Below, in pieces: positions 24,209 to 33,171 of a DNA stretch of 64,000 nt. This DNA comes from Mesorhizobium sp. LSJC280B00 (GTDB lineage: Bacteria > Pseudomonadota > Alphaproteobacteria > Rhizobiales > Rhizobiaceae), in assembly GCF_000502835.1 (NCBI RefSeq), contig NZ_AYVL01000012.1:66609-130608 (forward strand), given 5' to 3'. The notes beneath the pieces are model-generated. The model was not told where the DNA came from. It saw only the letters and a list, made by a program, of their open reading frames with translations, and ran no database searches. Every line of letters begins with the position of its first letter. The first letter of the stretch is position 1. Position numbers and translations under genes: made by a program.

Positions 24209-26767
24209 GTGCTGCACTTGGTCGCATTAGGCGAAGCCGACGCCATGGTGAAGAGCGACGCGGCTGTCCCCGTTGCCCTGGTTCAGGCGACAAAAGCCTT
24301 CGGCGGCACGATTGCCCTCAAGGACGCGTCCTTCGAATTGCGCTCAGGCGAGGTGCTGGCTCTGCTTGGCGAAAACGGCGCCGGCAAGAGCACCTGCGTA
24401 AAGCTGCTGGCCGGCGTGTATCTCCCGACCGGCGGCCATGTCGAAGTCGATGGCAAGCCTGTGGTCTTCCATTCGCCGCACGACGCCCAGGCTGCCGGCA
24501 TCTCGGTCATGCACCAGCACCCCGGTCTTTTCCCTGATCTTTCGGTGGCGGAGAACATCTATCTCGGCCATATGCCGCGCGACCGCTTCGGCGGCATCGA
24601 CAACGCCGCCATGCTTGCCGGCGCGCGCAGGGTGTTGGCGACAGTCGGCCTCGACATGCCGGCCGAAACCCGGCTCGGAACGTTGCGCACCTCCGAACAG
24701 CAACTGGTCGAGATCGCTCGCGCCCTGTCGCTCGACGCGCGGGTGCTGATCATGGACGAGCCGACGGCCGCCCTGTCGCAGCGCGAGGTCGAGCGGCTGT
24801 TCACCGTCGTCGCCGACCTGCGGCTGCACGGCGTGGCGATGATGTTCGTCGGCCACCGCATGGACGAGATCTTCCGCATCGCCGACCGCATCGCGGTGCT
24901 GCGCGACGGGCGCCTCATTGGCGTCAAGCCGAAGGCCGAGCTTGGCCGCGCCGCTGCCATCGGCATGATGGTCGGCCGCGAGGTCACCGACCTCTATCCG
25001 CAACGAAGCCACGCCACCGGCGCACTGGTGCTGGAGGCGAGGGGGCTTTCGCACGCCGGTGGCTTTTCCAATATCGACCTCAAGCTCCATGCCGGCGAGG
25101 TGCTCGGGCTCGGCGGCCTGGTCGGCAGCGGGCGGACCGAGATCGCCCGCGTGCTGTTCGGAATCGACCAGCCCGATGCCGGTGAAATCCTGATCGACGG
25201 CGAAGCTGTGCGCTTCGCGTCGGCACGCGACGCCATGGATGCGCGTATCGCCTATGTCTCTGAAGACCGCATGGGCCAGAGCCTGGTGATGGATTTTTCC
25301 ATCCTCGACAACGCGGTGCTGCCAGTCCTCGACAAGGCAGCCCGCTCCGGCTTCTACGGCACGAACCGCGCGATCAATCTGGTTTCGGACTGGCTGAAGC
25401 GCATGAAGCTTCGCTTTTCCGGCTATGCGCAGCCGGTAAAGGAACTGTCCGGCGGCAACCAGCAGAAGGTAGTGTTGGCCAAATGGCTGCGCAGCGAACC
25501 GCGCCTCCTCATCCTCGACGAGCCGACGCAAGGCATCGACGTCGGCACCAAGGCGGAAGTGCATGCGATGATCGCCGACCTTGCCGCCCAGGGCATGGCA
25601 ATCATCCTGATCTCCTCCGAAATGCCCGAGCTCATCGGCATGTGCGACCGCATCATCGTCCTGCGCGAAGGCCATCGGACGGCCGAATTTGCCAGGGGCG
25701 AAGCCACTCAGGAAAAGGTGCTGGAAGCAGCGACCAAGGCCGGCGAAAGCGCCGATGCGGCGGCACAGGCCACCGGCGAGGAGAAGAGAAGAGGACCGCT
25801 CGACATACTGAAGCGGCGGGAGTTCGGTCTGCTCGCCGCGATGCTGGCGGTCGCCATCCCGGTCACCGTCATCAACCCGCGCATGGTGAGCGCTGCAAAC
25901 CTGACCGCCGTGTCGATGGATGCCGCCTTGCTCGTCGTTGCAGCACTCGCGCAGATGCTGGTGCTGATCACCCGCAACATCGACCTTTCGATCGCTGCGG
26001 TGATCGGCCTGTCGGCTTACATGGCGGCCAGCATGGTCCAGGCCTATCCAGGGCTCGACATCGGCATTGGCCTGATAACCGCATGCGCCGTCGGTGGCGT
26101 CGCCGGCCTGATCAACGGCCTCGTCGTCACCAGGGGAAAGATCCCGGCGATCGTCGTCACGCTGGCCTCGATGTCGATCTTCCGCGGCTTCAACTCGATC
26201 TGGGCAGCCGGTGACCAGATCAGCGCCGACGAAGTCACGCAAGCCTGGCTCGACATGACCGGCCTGAAGATCGCCGGCGTGCCGCTGATCGTCGTCATCG
26301 CGATCGTCATCCTGTGCCTGGGTTATGTGCTGCTCTATCGCACGGCCATCGGGCGCGAACTGTTCGCCGCCGGCTCCAATCCCGACGGCGCGCGTCTTAT
26401 CGGCATCCCCGTCGACCGCCGCATTCTGTTGGCCTTTGGCATGGCCGGCCTGCTCGGCGGCCTGTGCGGCGCGCTGTGGGCATCGCGCTATGCGACCATC
26501 GATGCACGCGTCGCGCTCGGTTTCGAACTCACCGTGATCGCGTCGGCGGTGGTCGGCGGCGTCGCCATCCGCGGTGGTTCGGGCACGCTGCTCGGTATCA
26601 TCCTCGGCGCGCTCACGCTGCTCGTCATCAAGAACGGGCTGACGCTGGTGCGCGTCGACCCGCTGTGGCTGCAGGGCGTCTACGGCCTCGTGATCCTGGT
26701 CGCCATCGGCATCGACACCTTCATCGTGCGGCGGGCCGAGCAGGCAAGACAGGCGAGGGCGCGGTGA
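24209..26767 (+). CDS. CUT2-type sugar ABC transporter: ATPase fused to permease
   Basis: About 852 residues. The first part is an RbsA-like double ATPase: Walker A GENGAGKST, signature TSEQQLVEIARAL and Walker B VLIMDEPTAALS in cassette 1; cassette 2 has the degenerate GLVGSGRTE loop, LSGGNQQKVVLAKW and LLILDEPTQGID. After a short linker (about residue 530) an RbsC-like permease with 8-10 helices follows (NIDLSIAAVIGLSAYMAAS; NPDGARLIGIPVDRR). GTG at 24209 is preferred since GGGAGGA precedes it; TTG 24182 and ATG 24245 are alternatives. In most relatives these are separate genes. Confidence 0.88.
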   Translation: MLHLVALGEADAMVKSDAAVPVALVQATKAFGGTIALKDASFELRSGEVLALLGENGAGKSTCVKLLAGVYLPTGGHVEVDGKPVVFHSPHDAQAAGISVMHQHPGLFPDLSVAENIYLGHMPRDRFGGIDNAAMLAGARRVLATVGLDMPAETRLGTLRTSEQQLVEIARALSLDARVLIMDEPTAALSQREVERLFTVVADLRLHGVAMMFVGHRMDEIFRIADRIAVLRDGRLIGVKPKAELGRAAAIGMMVGREVTDLYPQRSHATGALVLEARGLSHAGGFSNIDLKLHAGEVLGLGGLVGSGRTEIARVLFGIDQPDAGEILIDGEAVRFASARDAMDARIAYVSEDRMGQSLVMDFSILDNAVLPVLDKAARSGFYGTNRAINLVSDWLKRMKLRFSGYAQPVKELSGGNQQKVVLAKWLRSEPRLLILDEPTQGIDVGTKAEVHAMIADLAAQGMAIILISSEMPELIGMCDRIIVLREGHRTAEFARGEATQEKVLEAATKAGESADAAAQATGEEKRRGPLDILKRREFGLLAAMLAVAIPVTVINPRMVSAANLTAVSMDAALLVVAALAQMLVLITRNIDLSIAAVIGLSAYMAASMVQAYPGLDIGIGLITACAVGGVAGLINGLVVTRGKIPAIVVTLASMSIFRGFNSIWAAGDQISADEVTQAWLDMTGLKIAGVPLIVVIAIVILCLGYVLLYRTAIGRELFAAGSNPDGARLIGIPVDRRILLAFGMAGLLGGLCGALWASRYATIDARVALGFELTVIASAVVGGVAIRGGSGTLLGIILGALTLLVIKNGLTLVRVDPLWLQGVYGLVILVAIGIDTFIVRRAEQARQARAR

Positions 26768-27753
26768 AAAAGTTCCTCCGTTCGATCGACTTCTGGGATC
26801 TGCTGCTGGCGACCTCTTGCGTGGCCATCTTCCTCTATGCCGCGATCTTCGTGCCGAATTTCGTTTCCGGCTTCAATCTCTCGCAACTGGCCGCCAGCGC
26901 CTCGGAAAAGGCATTGCTGATCCTGCCGATGACGCTGCTCATCATCACCCGCGAGATCGACCTGTCGATCGCCTCGGTGCTGGCGCTGACGTCCGTCGTC
27001 TTTGGCTTGCTGGTCCAGGCCGGTGTGCCGACGCTTGCCGCAATCCCGCTGACGCTCGTCATCGGCGGCCTGCTCGGCGCCTTCAACGGCTATCTGGTCT
27101 CGGGCCTTGGACTGCAGTCGTTGGTTGTGACGCTCGGCACCATGGCGCTCTACCGAGGCATTGGCTACATCCTGCTCGGCACCGGCTCGGTCAACATCCT
27201 GCCGCCCGCGCTCGTCGATTTCGGCATCAACAACCTGCCTGGCACCGAGATACCGTGGACCATCGTGCCCTTCCTGGTGCTGGCGCCGGTGTTTGCGGTC
27301 GTGCTGCAGAAGACGCCGACCGGCAAGCGCATCTACGCGCTCGGCGGCAGCCCCGAAGTGGCGCGCTATTCCGGCATAAACACGCGCCGGATGGTGCTGA
27401 ACCTGTTCGTCGTCTCGGGCGTCGTCGCGGCGATAGCCGGCATCGTTTATACCGCGCGCCTTTCCAACGCCCGCGCCAACAATGCGCTCGGCATGGAGCT
27501 CGACGTCATCACCATCGTGCTGCTCGGCGGCGTCAGCGTCTTTGGCGGCAAGGGCCGCCTGACCGGCGTCATGCTGGCACTGGTCCTGATCGCCATCATC
27601 CGCAACGTGCTGGCGCTGAACCAGATCGGTGGCGACGCGCAGGGCATGATCATCGGCCTGCTTCTGATCGGCTCGCTGCTGGTCGGCAATTACTGGCGCT
27701 CCACACAGGAGATGCTCAGCAGATCCCGCGCAATGCGCGAGACAAAGGGGTGA
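26764..27753 (+). CDS. CUT2-type sugar ABC transporter permease
   Basis: 329 residues from a GTG at 26764 overlapping the fusion gene stop by 4 bp (GTGA). About ten membrane helices and the RbsC loop (REIDLSIASVLALTSVVFG; GKRIYALGGSPEVARYSGINTRR) mark it as a second permease. Together with the permease half of the fusion protein it would form a heterodimeric channel. Followed 47 bp later by the binding-protein gene. Confidence 0.9.
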   Translation: MKKFLRSIDFWDLLLATSCVAIFLYAAIFVPNFVSGFNLSQLAASASEKALLILPMTLLIITREIDLSIASVLALTSVVFGLLVQAGVPTLAAIPLTLVIGGLLGAFNGYLVSGLGLQSLVVTLGTMALYRGIGYILLGTGSVNILPPALVDFGINNLPGTEIPWTIVPFLVLAPVFAVVLQKTPTGKRIYALGGSPEVARYSGINTRRMVLNLFVVSGVVAAIAGIVYTARLSNARANNALGMELDVITIVLLGGVSVFGGKGRLTGVMLALVLIAIIRNVLALNQIGGDAQGMIIGLLLIGSLLVGNYWRSTQEMLSRSRAMRETKG

Positions 27754-27799
27754 TCTCGGGCCCCTTCCTTCAAGCCCGAATTTTGACGGAGGAGTCACA

Positions 27800-28801
27800 A
27801 TGAAAGCGTTTAGATTAGCCCTGCTCGCATCCGCGGTTCTGCTTGCGCCAAGCTCGCTGGCCTTCAGCCAGGAGTGCGCCAAGGAACCCGTAACGGTCGG
27901 TTTCCTGCCCAAGCTCGACACGGATCCCTACTTCAAAGTGGCCTTCGGAGGCGCACAAGAGGCAGCCAAGGAAATTGGCGGCACCGCTACGCAGGTCGCC
28001 CCATCGCAGGCGACCGCCGAGGCGCAGATCGAATTCATCAACAGCCTCGTGTCGCAGAAGGTCGGAGTCATCGCAATTGCCGGCAACGACGCCAATGCCG
28101 TCGCGCCTGCGCTGAAGCGCGCCGTTCAGCAGGGGGTCAGGGTGATTTCGTATGACTCCGATGTGGCCGCCGATGCGCGTGCGGTGTTCGTCAATCAGGT
28201 GAAGGGCGACAGCCTCGCCGAGATGATGCTGGAAAGTGCATTCGCCCTCAGCGGCGGTGAAGGCGAATTCGCGATCCTGTCGTCGACGCCGACGGCAACC
28301 AACCAGAACGCCTGGATCGACTTCATGAAGGCGAAGATGGCGGCCGAGCCGAAGTTCTCCAAAATGAAGCTGGTGCAGGTGGCCTATGGCGAAGAAAGCG
28401 AACAAATCAACCAGCAACAGGCGTTGGCGCTGGTCCAGGCGTTTCCCGATCTCAAGGTGATCATCGTCCCGGCTGGCATCGGCCTTCCGGCGGCCGCGCG
28501 TGCACTCGAGGAGGCGGGCATGATCGGCAAGGTCAAGCTGACCGGTCTCGCGCCGGCCACTCTGATCTCGAAATACATCAAGGACGAAGCGGCTCAGGAT
28601 ATCTGGTGGAACGTCACCGATCTTGGCTATCTTACTTATCAGACGGCCCAGGCGTTTGCGCAATGCAAGATCACCGGCAAGGAGGGTGAGAAGTTCACGG
28701 CAGGCAGGCTCGGCGAATACACGATTGGCGCCGGCGGCGAACTGATCCTTGGCCCGGCTAAGATCGTGACTCCCGAAAATCTGGCCGAGTTCAAATTCTG
28801 A
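27800..28801 (+). CDS. CUT2 sugar-binding protein (RhaS/LsrB-like)
   Basis: 333 residues behind GGAGGAG. Signal peptide (residues 1-26, ending LAFSQE), then a periplasmic binding fold of the ribose/rhamnose/AI-2 group: VTVGFLPKLDTDPYFKVAFGGAQEAAKE, DANAVAPALKRAVQQGVRVISYDSD and NQNAWIDFMK. The closest type by pattern is rhamnose or autoinducer-2 binding proteins; the sugar itself cannot be read from sequence. No sugar kinase or isomerase gene adjoins. Confidence 0.88.
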   Translation: MKAFRLALLASAVLLAPSSLAFSQECAKEPVTVGFLPKLDTDPYFKVAFGGAQEAAKEIGGTATQVAPSQATAEAQIEFINSLVSQKVGVIAIAGNDANAVAPALKRAVQQGVRVISYDSDVAADARAVFVNQVKGDSLAEMMLESAFALSGGEGEFAILSSTPTATNQNAWIDFMKAKMAAEPKFSKMKLVQVAYGEESEQINQQQALALVQAFPDLKVIIVPAGIGLPAAARALEEAGMIGKVKLTGLAPATLISKYIKDEAAQDIWWNVTDLGYLTYQTAQAFAQCKITGKEGEKFTAGRLGEYTIGAGGELILGPAKIVTPENLAEFKF

Positions 28802-28824
28802 TCCTATAGAGCTTGAGTTCTAGG

Positions 28825-28847
28825 GGGCGCCGGTCCATCCGGCGCCC
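28825..28847 (+). terminator. hairpin after the sugar-binding protein gene
   Basis: GGGCGCCGG pairs with CCGGCGCCC around TCCAT. Only a weak T run follows, so it may be a processing or attenuation hairpin that lowers expression of the gene at 28889. Confidence 0.55.
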
Positions 28848-28888
28848 TTCCCAAAAACCTCTCGAAATGAAAACAGTGCGGGGCGGCA

Positions 28889-29650
28889 ATGAAGATATTG
28901 CTTGCAGGCGAAACCTTTGCAGCGACGACCTCGGTTGCCATCGGCAGCGACGTGCTTACAAGTGCGGCCTCGACAAATGGTGCGACGGCCTTCAATGCCG
29001 CGCTGGCCACTGAAGGCATCGCGGTCACGCAGATCGGCGGCGAGCGTTGCAGCGCGGCGTTTCCCTATGACCTCGATGGGCTCGCCCAATATCAGGCGGT
29101 GGTGATCTCCGACGTCGGCGCCCTGACATTGCTGGTGACGCCGGATGCCCGCGCCGGGCGTGTCGGCGTCAACCGCCTCGATGTGCTCAAGGCCTATGTC
29201 GAAGGTGGCGGCGGGCTGATGCTGGCCGGCGGTTACATGGGCTTTCAGGGCATGTTCGGGACGGCGCGTTTCCACGACACCCCGGTCGAGGACGTTCTGC
29301 CGGTCCGTTGCCTACCCTACTGCGACGGCATGGAGGTGCCGCAAGGCGTGCAGGCCTCCATCCTGCAGTCGTCACATCCGATTTTTTCCGGGGTGGAGGG
29401 GCCTTTGCCGCCGATTCTCGGCATGAACAAGCTGGAATTCAGGCGCGACGGTTCGTCCCGGCTTCTGGCGACCTGCCACCATCGCGGCACCGACTGGCCG
29501 CTCCTTGCCGTCGGTAGCCATGGCCGCGGCCGCACGATTGCCTGGGCAACCGATATCGGCCCGCATTGGCTCTCGCAGGATTTCCTCGGATGGCCGTTCT
29601 ACGGAAGACTGATGGCGAACATGGTCGGTTGGCTCGCCGGCGATGGATGA
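28889..29650 (+). CDS. glutamine amidotransferase-like (DUF1355) protein
   Basis: 253 residues. The class-I amidotransferase-like Rossmann pattern is seen (VVISDVGALTLLV; YVEGGGGLMLAGGYMGFQGMFGTARFH; GRTIAWATDIGPHW), but the nucleophilic Cys is replaced: the elbow reads LAGGYMG. It is thus probably not an amidotransferase but a sugar-metabolism accessory, as in related ABC operons in rhizobia. It is last on the strand of the CUT2 operon, separated by the hairpin at 28825-28847. Confidence 0.7.
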   Translation: MKILLAGETFAATTSVAIGSDVLTSAASTNGATAFNAALATEGIAVTQIGGERCSAAFPYDLDGLAQYQAVVISDVGALTLLVTPDARAGRVGVNRLDVLKAYVEGGGGLMLAGGYMGFQGMFGTARFHDTPVEDVLPVRCLPYCDGMEVPQGVQASILQSSHPIFSGVEGPLPPILGMNKLEFRRDGSSRLLATCHHRGTDWPLLAVGSHGRGRTIAWATDIGPHWLSQDFLGWPFYGRLMANMVGWLAGDG

Positions 29651-29766
29651 GAAAGCTGGTTTGACCAGTGCGGCTGCCTGCCGCTGCCTCCGATGCCGCG
29701 CGAGGCCCCGGTGACCAGCACCACCTTGCCGGCGAGGTCGAATTTCGGCGTGAACTCATTTGTCAT
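29599..29766 (-). pseudogene. truncated short-chain dehydrogenase (N-terminus only)
   Basis: The frame from the ATG at 29766 encodes FDLAGKVVLVTGASRGIG, the complete SDR nucleotide-binding start, then leaves the family pattern at about 29690 and stops at 29599, inside the end of the gene at 28889. Its ATG overlaps the last codons of the YihY gene, so it was once coupled to it. About 90% of the dehydrogenase is missing. Confidence 0.7.
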
Positions 29767-30637
29767 GCAATTCCACCTTGTTCTTCAAATCGGACCGGCT
29801 GCCGTGTCGAACCGAATAGGCTCGCGTGAATTCGGCGCCCAGCAGAAATATCTCGGCCGAATAATAGACCCATAACAGCACGACGAGCAGGGCGCCGGCC
29901 GCGCCGTATGACGATGAGATGGCGCTGGTTCCGATATACCAGCCAATTAGCGACTTGCCGATGGTGAACAGAAACCCGGTGACCACGGCGCCGATGCCGA
30001 CATCGCGCCATTGCAGGCTGCGGTCCGGCAGCACCTTGTAGATTGCGGCAAACAGCAGCGTGATCAGGGCAAACGAGACGATCCCGTTGATCGCGCTCAG
30101 GATGATGGTGCCGAACGGCAGGTAGGCGTTGATGACGTCTCCGAGCGCCGAAATTGCAGCGCTTACGACCAGCGACACCAGGAGCAGAAAGCCGAGCGCC
30201 GCGACGAGGCCCAGGCTTGCAATGCGTGCCCGAACCATTCGTGAAATCGTTGCCCCGCTCGGTTTGACTTTCCAGATTTCGTTCAACCCCAGCTGCATCT
30301 CGCCGAACACGCCGGATGCGGCGACGAACAGCGTGACCAGCCCCAGAATGCTGGCGAGGGTTCCGGCTTCCTTCTGCGAGGCGTTTTCGATCGTAGCTCG
30401 CAGCAGCTCGGCACTTTGCGGCCCCATCAGGCCAGCGATCTGTGCCGAAAGGGCGAGTTGCGCCGCCTCGTGCCCGAAGGCCATGCCGGCAATAGCCACA
30501 ACGATGAGCAGGATCGGCGCAAGCGAGGTCGTGGCATAAAACGCTATCGCCGCCCCATGGCTCAGCGCATTGTCGTCGATGAAGCCGATGACGCTCTGCT
30601 TGAGGAGCCTCCAGCCCTCTGCTGCCAAATTCCACAT
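29756..30637 (-). CDS. YihY/BrkB family inner-membrane protein
   Basis: 293 residues from the ATG at 30637. Six membrane helices with the family pattern: HGAAIAFYATTSLAPILLIVVAIAG, LNEIWKVKPSG, PFGTIILSAINGIVSFALITLLFAAIYKVLPD and a late YGAAGALLVVLLWVYYSAEIFLLGAEFTRAY. The role is unclear (the old RNase BN label is wrong). Its 3' end overlaps the start of the truncated dehydrogenase. Bases 30638-30812 upstream show no gene. Confidence 0.9.
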   Translation of the reverse strand: MWNLAAEGWRLLKQSVIGFIDDNALSHGAAIAFYATTSLAPILLIVVAIAGMAFGHEAAQLALSAQIAGLMGPQSAELLRATIENASQKEAGTLASILGLVTLFVAASGVFGEMQLGLNEIWKVKPSGATISRMVRARIASLGLVAALGFLLLVSLVVSAAISALGDVINAYLPFGTIILSAINGIVSFALITLLFAAIYKVLPDRSLQWRDVGIGAVVTGFLFTIGKSLIGWYIGTSAISSSYGAAGALLVVLLWVYYSAEIFLLGAEFTRAYSVRHGSRSDLKNKVELHDK

Positions 30638-30812
30638 GTAGGCCTCGCATGCCTGTCAACAAACAAGTAGCGGCGGCGCAGCGCTGGGCGAGGGGTGGGC
30701 GGCTCGGCCGGAACAAAGCCGGCAACGGCGCGCTGTACAAGGCGATCGCCTATAAAGGCGGCGTGCAGCGAACATCCTGCGAAAGGTGCCGCTCGACTGG
30801 CCGGGGACGTGC

Positions 30813-31217
30813 TCACGATGCAATCAGGGGAACTGTGACAGTTGTCTGATAATTTATCGGATATCGGTTGAAATACGGGAACTCGATCACGAACGCATAT
30901 TGGGCGGTCAGATGTGCCATGCGAAAGCCGCCGCTGGGGGCGTCGATTGCTATTGTTACATCGACGTCTTTCAATCCCAAATCCAGTAATTTTTCCGTGG
31001 CAATGGCTTGGATCTGGGCCTGCGTCAGCGAGTTCTTCATTTGCAGCGCACGTGACGACGTTTCCAGCGTGTACCGAACACTCGACATAGCATTCAGAGC
31101 CCAGCCGAATGCAAAGATGCCGATCAAAAGCATTATCAGAAAAGGCGCGATCAGCGCGAACTCTAATGCAGCTCCGCCTGATGCATCCCCCGTGAAAGCT
31201 CTCGACTTAGCGGACAC
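30813..31217 (-). CDS. TadE-like pilus assembly protein
   Basis: 134 residues from a GTG at 31217 that overlaps the upstream stop. A short polar start, then the prepilin-like TadE helix ([28 protein letters not shown]) and a beta-rich periplasmic part. TadE-like pseudopilins are cleaved by TadV and needed for Flp pilus function. The last of three overlapping Tad genes on the minus strand; no pilin or ATPase gene is in the window. Confidence 0.85.
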   Translation of the reverse strand: MSAKSRAFTGDASGGAALEFALIAPFLIMLLIGIFAFGWALNAMSSVRYTLETSSRALQMKNSLTQAQIQAIATEKLLDLGLKDVDVTIAIDAPSGGFRMAHLTAQYAFVIEFPYFNRYPINYQTTVTVPLIAS

Positions 31218-31647
31218 GAATCACCTGTTGATGACTGAGTTCGCGCGAGAGGGAAAACGCACCAAAACTGAAGGGCGGTGACCAGGTGGCTGTCGCCTGT
31301 ATTACGAGGAAGACCGAGGGGGCTTTCAAAGTGTCGCACAGGACCGATGGATCGGCCACGATGTTCCCGCACATGTATTTCCGGCTCACTGCCACCTGCG
31401 CGCCATCAGGATGGTTTTCCCAGCTCGAAAGAGCGACAGCTTGGATGGTCGTATCCTCGACTGCTCCTTGCATCACGAGGTTCGCCGCGGTTTTGACGCC
31501 TGCACGCATCGACAATGCGCTCGAGACAAAAGACCAGCCGTCGATGATGCCAAGAAGTACCAGGCAAAGGGCGGGCAGAACCAGCGCAAACTCTACCGCG
31601 GCAACACCCGAATCACTCCGGAACATCCGGACTTGTAGCCGATCCAC
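31207..31647 (-). CDS. TadE/TadF-like pseudopilin
   Basis: 146 residues from a GTG at 31647, 6 bp past the TadG stop; ATG at 31626 is an alternative. It has the same kind of N-terminal helix ([25 protein letters not shown]) with a Glu five residues in, typical of the pseudopilin processing motif, and a periplasmic domain containing two Cys (MCGNI, LCDTL) that may form a disulfide. The frame upstream to 31773 lies inside TadG and is not used. Confidence 0.82.
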   Translation of the reverse strand: MDRLQVRMFRSDSGVAAVEFALVLPALCLVLLGIIDGWSFVSSALSMRAGVKTAANLVMQGAVEDTTIQAVALSSWENHPDGAQVAVSRKYMCGNIVADPSVLCDTLKAPSVFLVIQATATWSPPFSFGAFSLSRELSHQQVIRVR

Positions 31648-31652
31648 GAAAA

Positions 31653-32888
31653 CTACTCGACAAGCTGAACGGTTTGCGTGGCCGGAATGTCTCGCATTCC
31701 AAGGCTCGTGCAATCCTGAATGATGTTTGCGTTGCCGGACCATTGCACGGTACTTGCGACGACCTGCGTGCAACCACCTTTGCCCGAGAAATTGCCGAGA
31801 TAATTGACGCCCTGTGTTGGAAAATACAGAGCGCCGGTCAATAGCGAATCCGCCGTGCCATTAAACGTGTTGGATCCCGCCAGGTTGGCTCTGTCGCCAT
31901 AGAACAGCACACCTGAATAGGTGCCCGACGTCGGTGCGCTGAGCTTGACGGTCGCCGTGCCGTTCATGCTAACGCCGGAGGTATCGGCCAGATAAATGAC
32001 GACACCCTCGCCGGAAATATTTGCATTCGAGCTCGCTTTGAAATCGCCTCCCTCAATGACGTATATCCCGGGCGAGAGGGTTACATTGCCGCTCAAGCTG
32101 AGCCCCTTGCAGTATGTTCCAGGTTGCAAGGTTGACTGATTGCCGTTTTGACAAGGGTTCGTGGCCGGCGGCGCCGGCAGGTCGGCAAAAGGATCAGCAG
32201 CGGGCAGCGCCTGAGTTATCAGGCTGGCGCAAACGGTCTTCACGACGTTGCTCAACGAAACACCGCCTGCCGATATCAGGCAATCGACATCAAGGCTTGC
32301 CGATCCCTGAAGTTTGATGGCGTCCGGAGCTATCGAATTCGACATGACGGAGCAGCCTGTCAGTTTTGTGGTCGAACTGCCGGAAAAGAGCGCCGCTTTC
32401 GAAGCGGAAGGATCGACCGTCAAAATGCAGGCTTTTGAAGCATCCGTAATAAGAGCCACCGCCCTTGCTTGTGCGCCAACTGCGTTTTGCGTGAATATCG
32501 ACGTAAAGAACCGATCGAGGTTCTGATGAACGACTACCTCAACCGCCTTTTTTCCGACATTTGGACCGGCTGACGGAGGCGAGAAGACCTCTATTGTACC
32601 TGCTGACGGTCCCCAGCCGTTCGTGGTCGCTGACGCTGTCGCTGCGGAGACAATCTTTGGCGTGTCGGATCCCGAAACCTTTTCCAAAGCGCCAGCATAG
32701 GCGGCCGCATCCGCCACCGCTTGTAGCTTCAGGCTGCTGTAATACCAATAGGAAGTCTCGATACCGAGGCCCGCACCGCCGACGACAATCGGCAAAGACA
32801 GAGCAAAAATAGTAGCAACGTTGCCGCTCTCGCCGATCGGTCGCATAGCGCGGAAAAAACACCTAAAAATGCGGGCACGCCAGTCCAT
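31653..32888 (-). CDS. TadG-like pilus assembly protein
   Basis: 411 residues from the ATG at 32888. The N-terminal membrane segment follows ESGNVATIFALSLPIVVGGAGLGIETSYWYY, the TadG/Flp-assembly start, then a long Ser/Thr/Asn-rich extracytoplasmic part with beta-helix-like repeats (VTLSPGIYVIEGGDFKASSNANISGEGVVIYLAD in two stretches). Such putative TadG proteins anchor or stabilise Flp pili. It has no VWA domain, unlike longer TadG proteins. Confidence 0.82.
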   Translation of the reverse strand: MDWRARIFRCFFRAMRPIGESGNVATIFALSLPIVVGGAGLGIETSYWYYSSLKLQAVADAAAYAGALEKVSGSDTPKIVSAATASATTNGWGPSAGTIEVFSPPSAGPNVGKKAVEVVVHQNLDRFFTSIFTQNAVGAQARAVALITDASKACILTVDPSASKAALFSGSSTTKLTGCSVMSNSIAPDAIKLQGSASLDVDCLISAGGVSLSNVVKTVCASLITQALPAADPFADLPAPPATNPCQNGNQSTLQPGTYCKGLSLSGNVTLSPGIYVIEGGDFKASSNANISGEGVVIYLADTSGVSMNGTATVKLSAPTSGTYSGVLFYGDRANLAGSNTFNGTADSLLTGALYFPTQGVNYLGNFSGKGGCTQVVASTVQWSGNANIIQDCTSLGMRDIPATQTVQLVE

Positions 32889-33171
32889 TTCCCTATTAAA
32901 GCAGGATTGCATAAAAGAATGACTAAGAATTTCCGTACATTTCTTGGCTGCGATCCATCCAGGCTTAACGGCCCGTTCCGCCGCTTCAACGCGGGCCTTT
33001 GGCGCCACAGGACCCTCGTTAGTCCTTCGGCCGGGTGCATGTCTTCATAGGAACAATTCTGGTTTCCGGGGTCATGCGCAAGAAAAGACCGCCGCGGCCG
33101 GTTTCGATTGGCAATGGGTTGCCGTTCCCTGCTATTCCCGCTTCAAATCAAAAAGCAGTGGACGTTCCAGT

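Noticed and set aside
24344..26242. 632-codon open frame on the minus strand opposite the sugar ABC gene
   Set aside because: It is a His/Asp/Arg-rich mirror of a GC-rich gene with full domain evidence on the plus strand.
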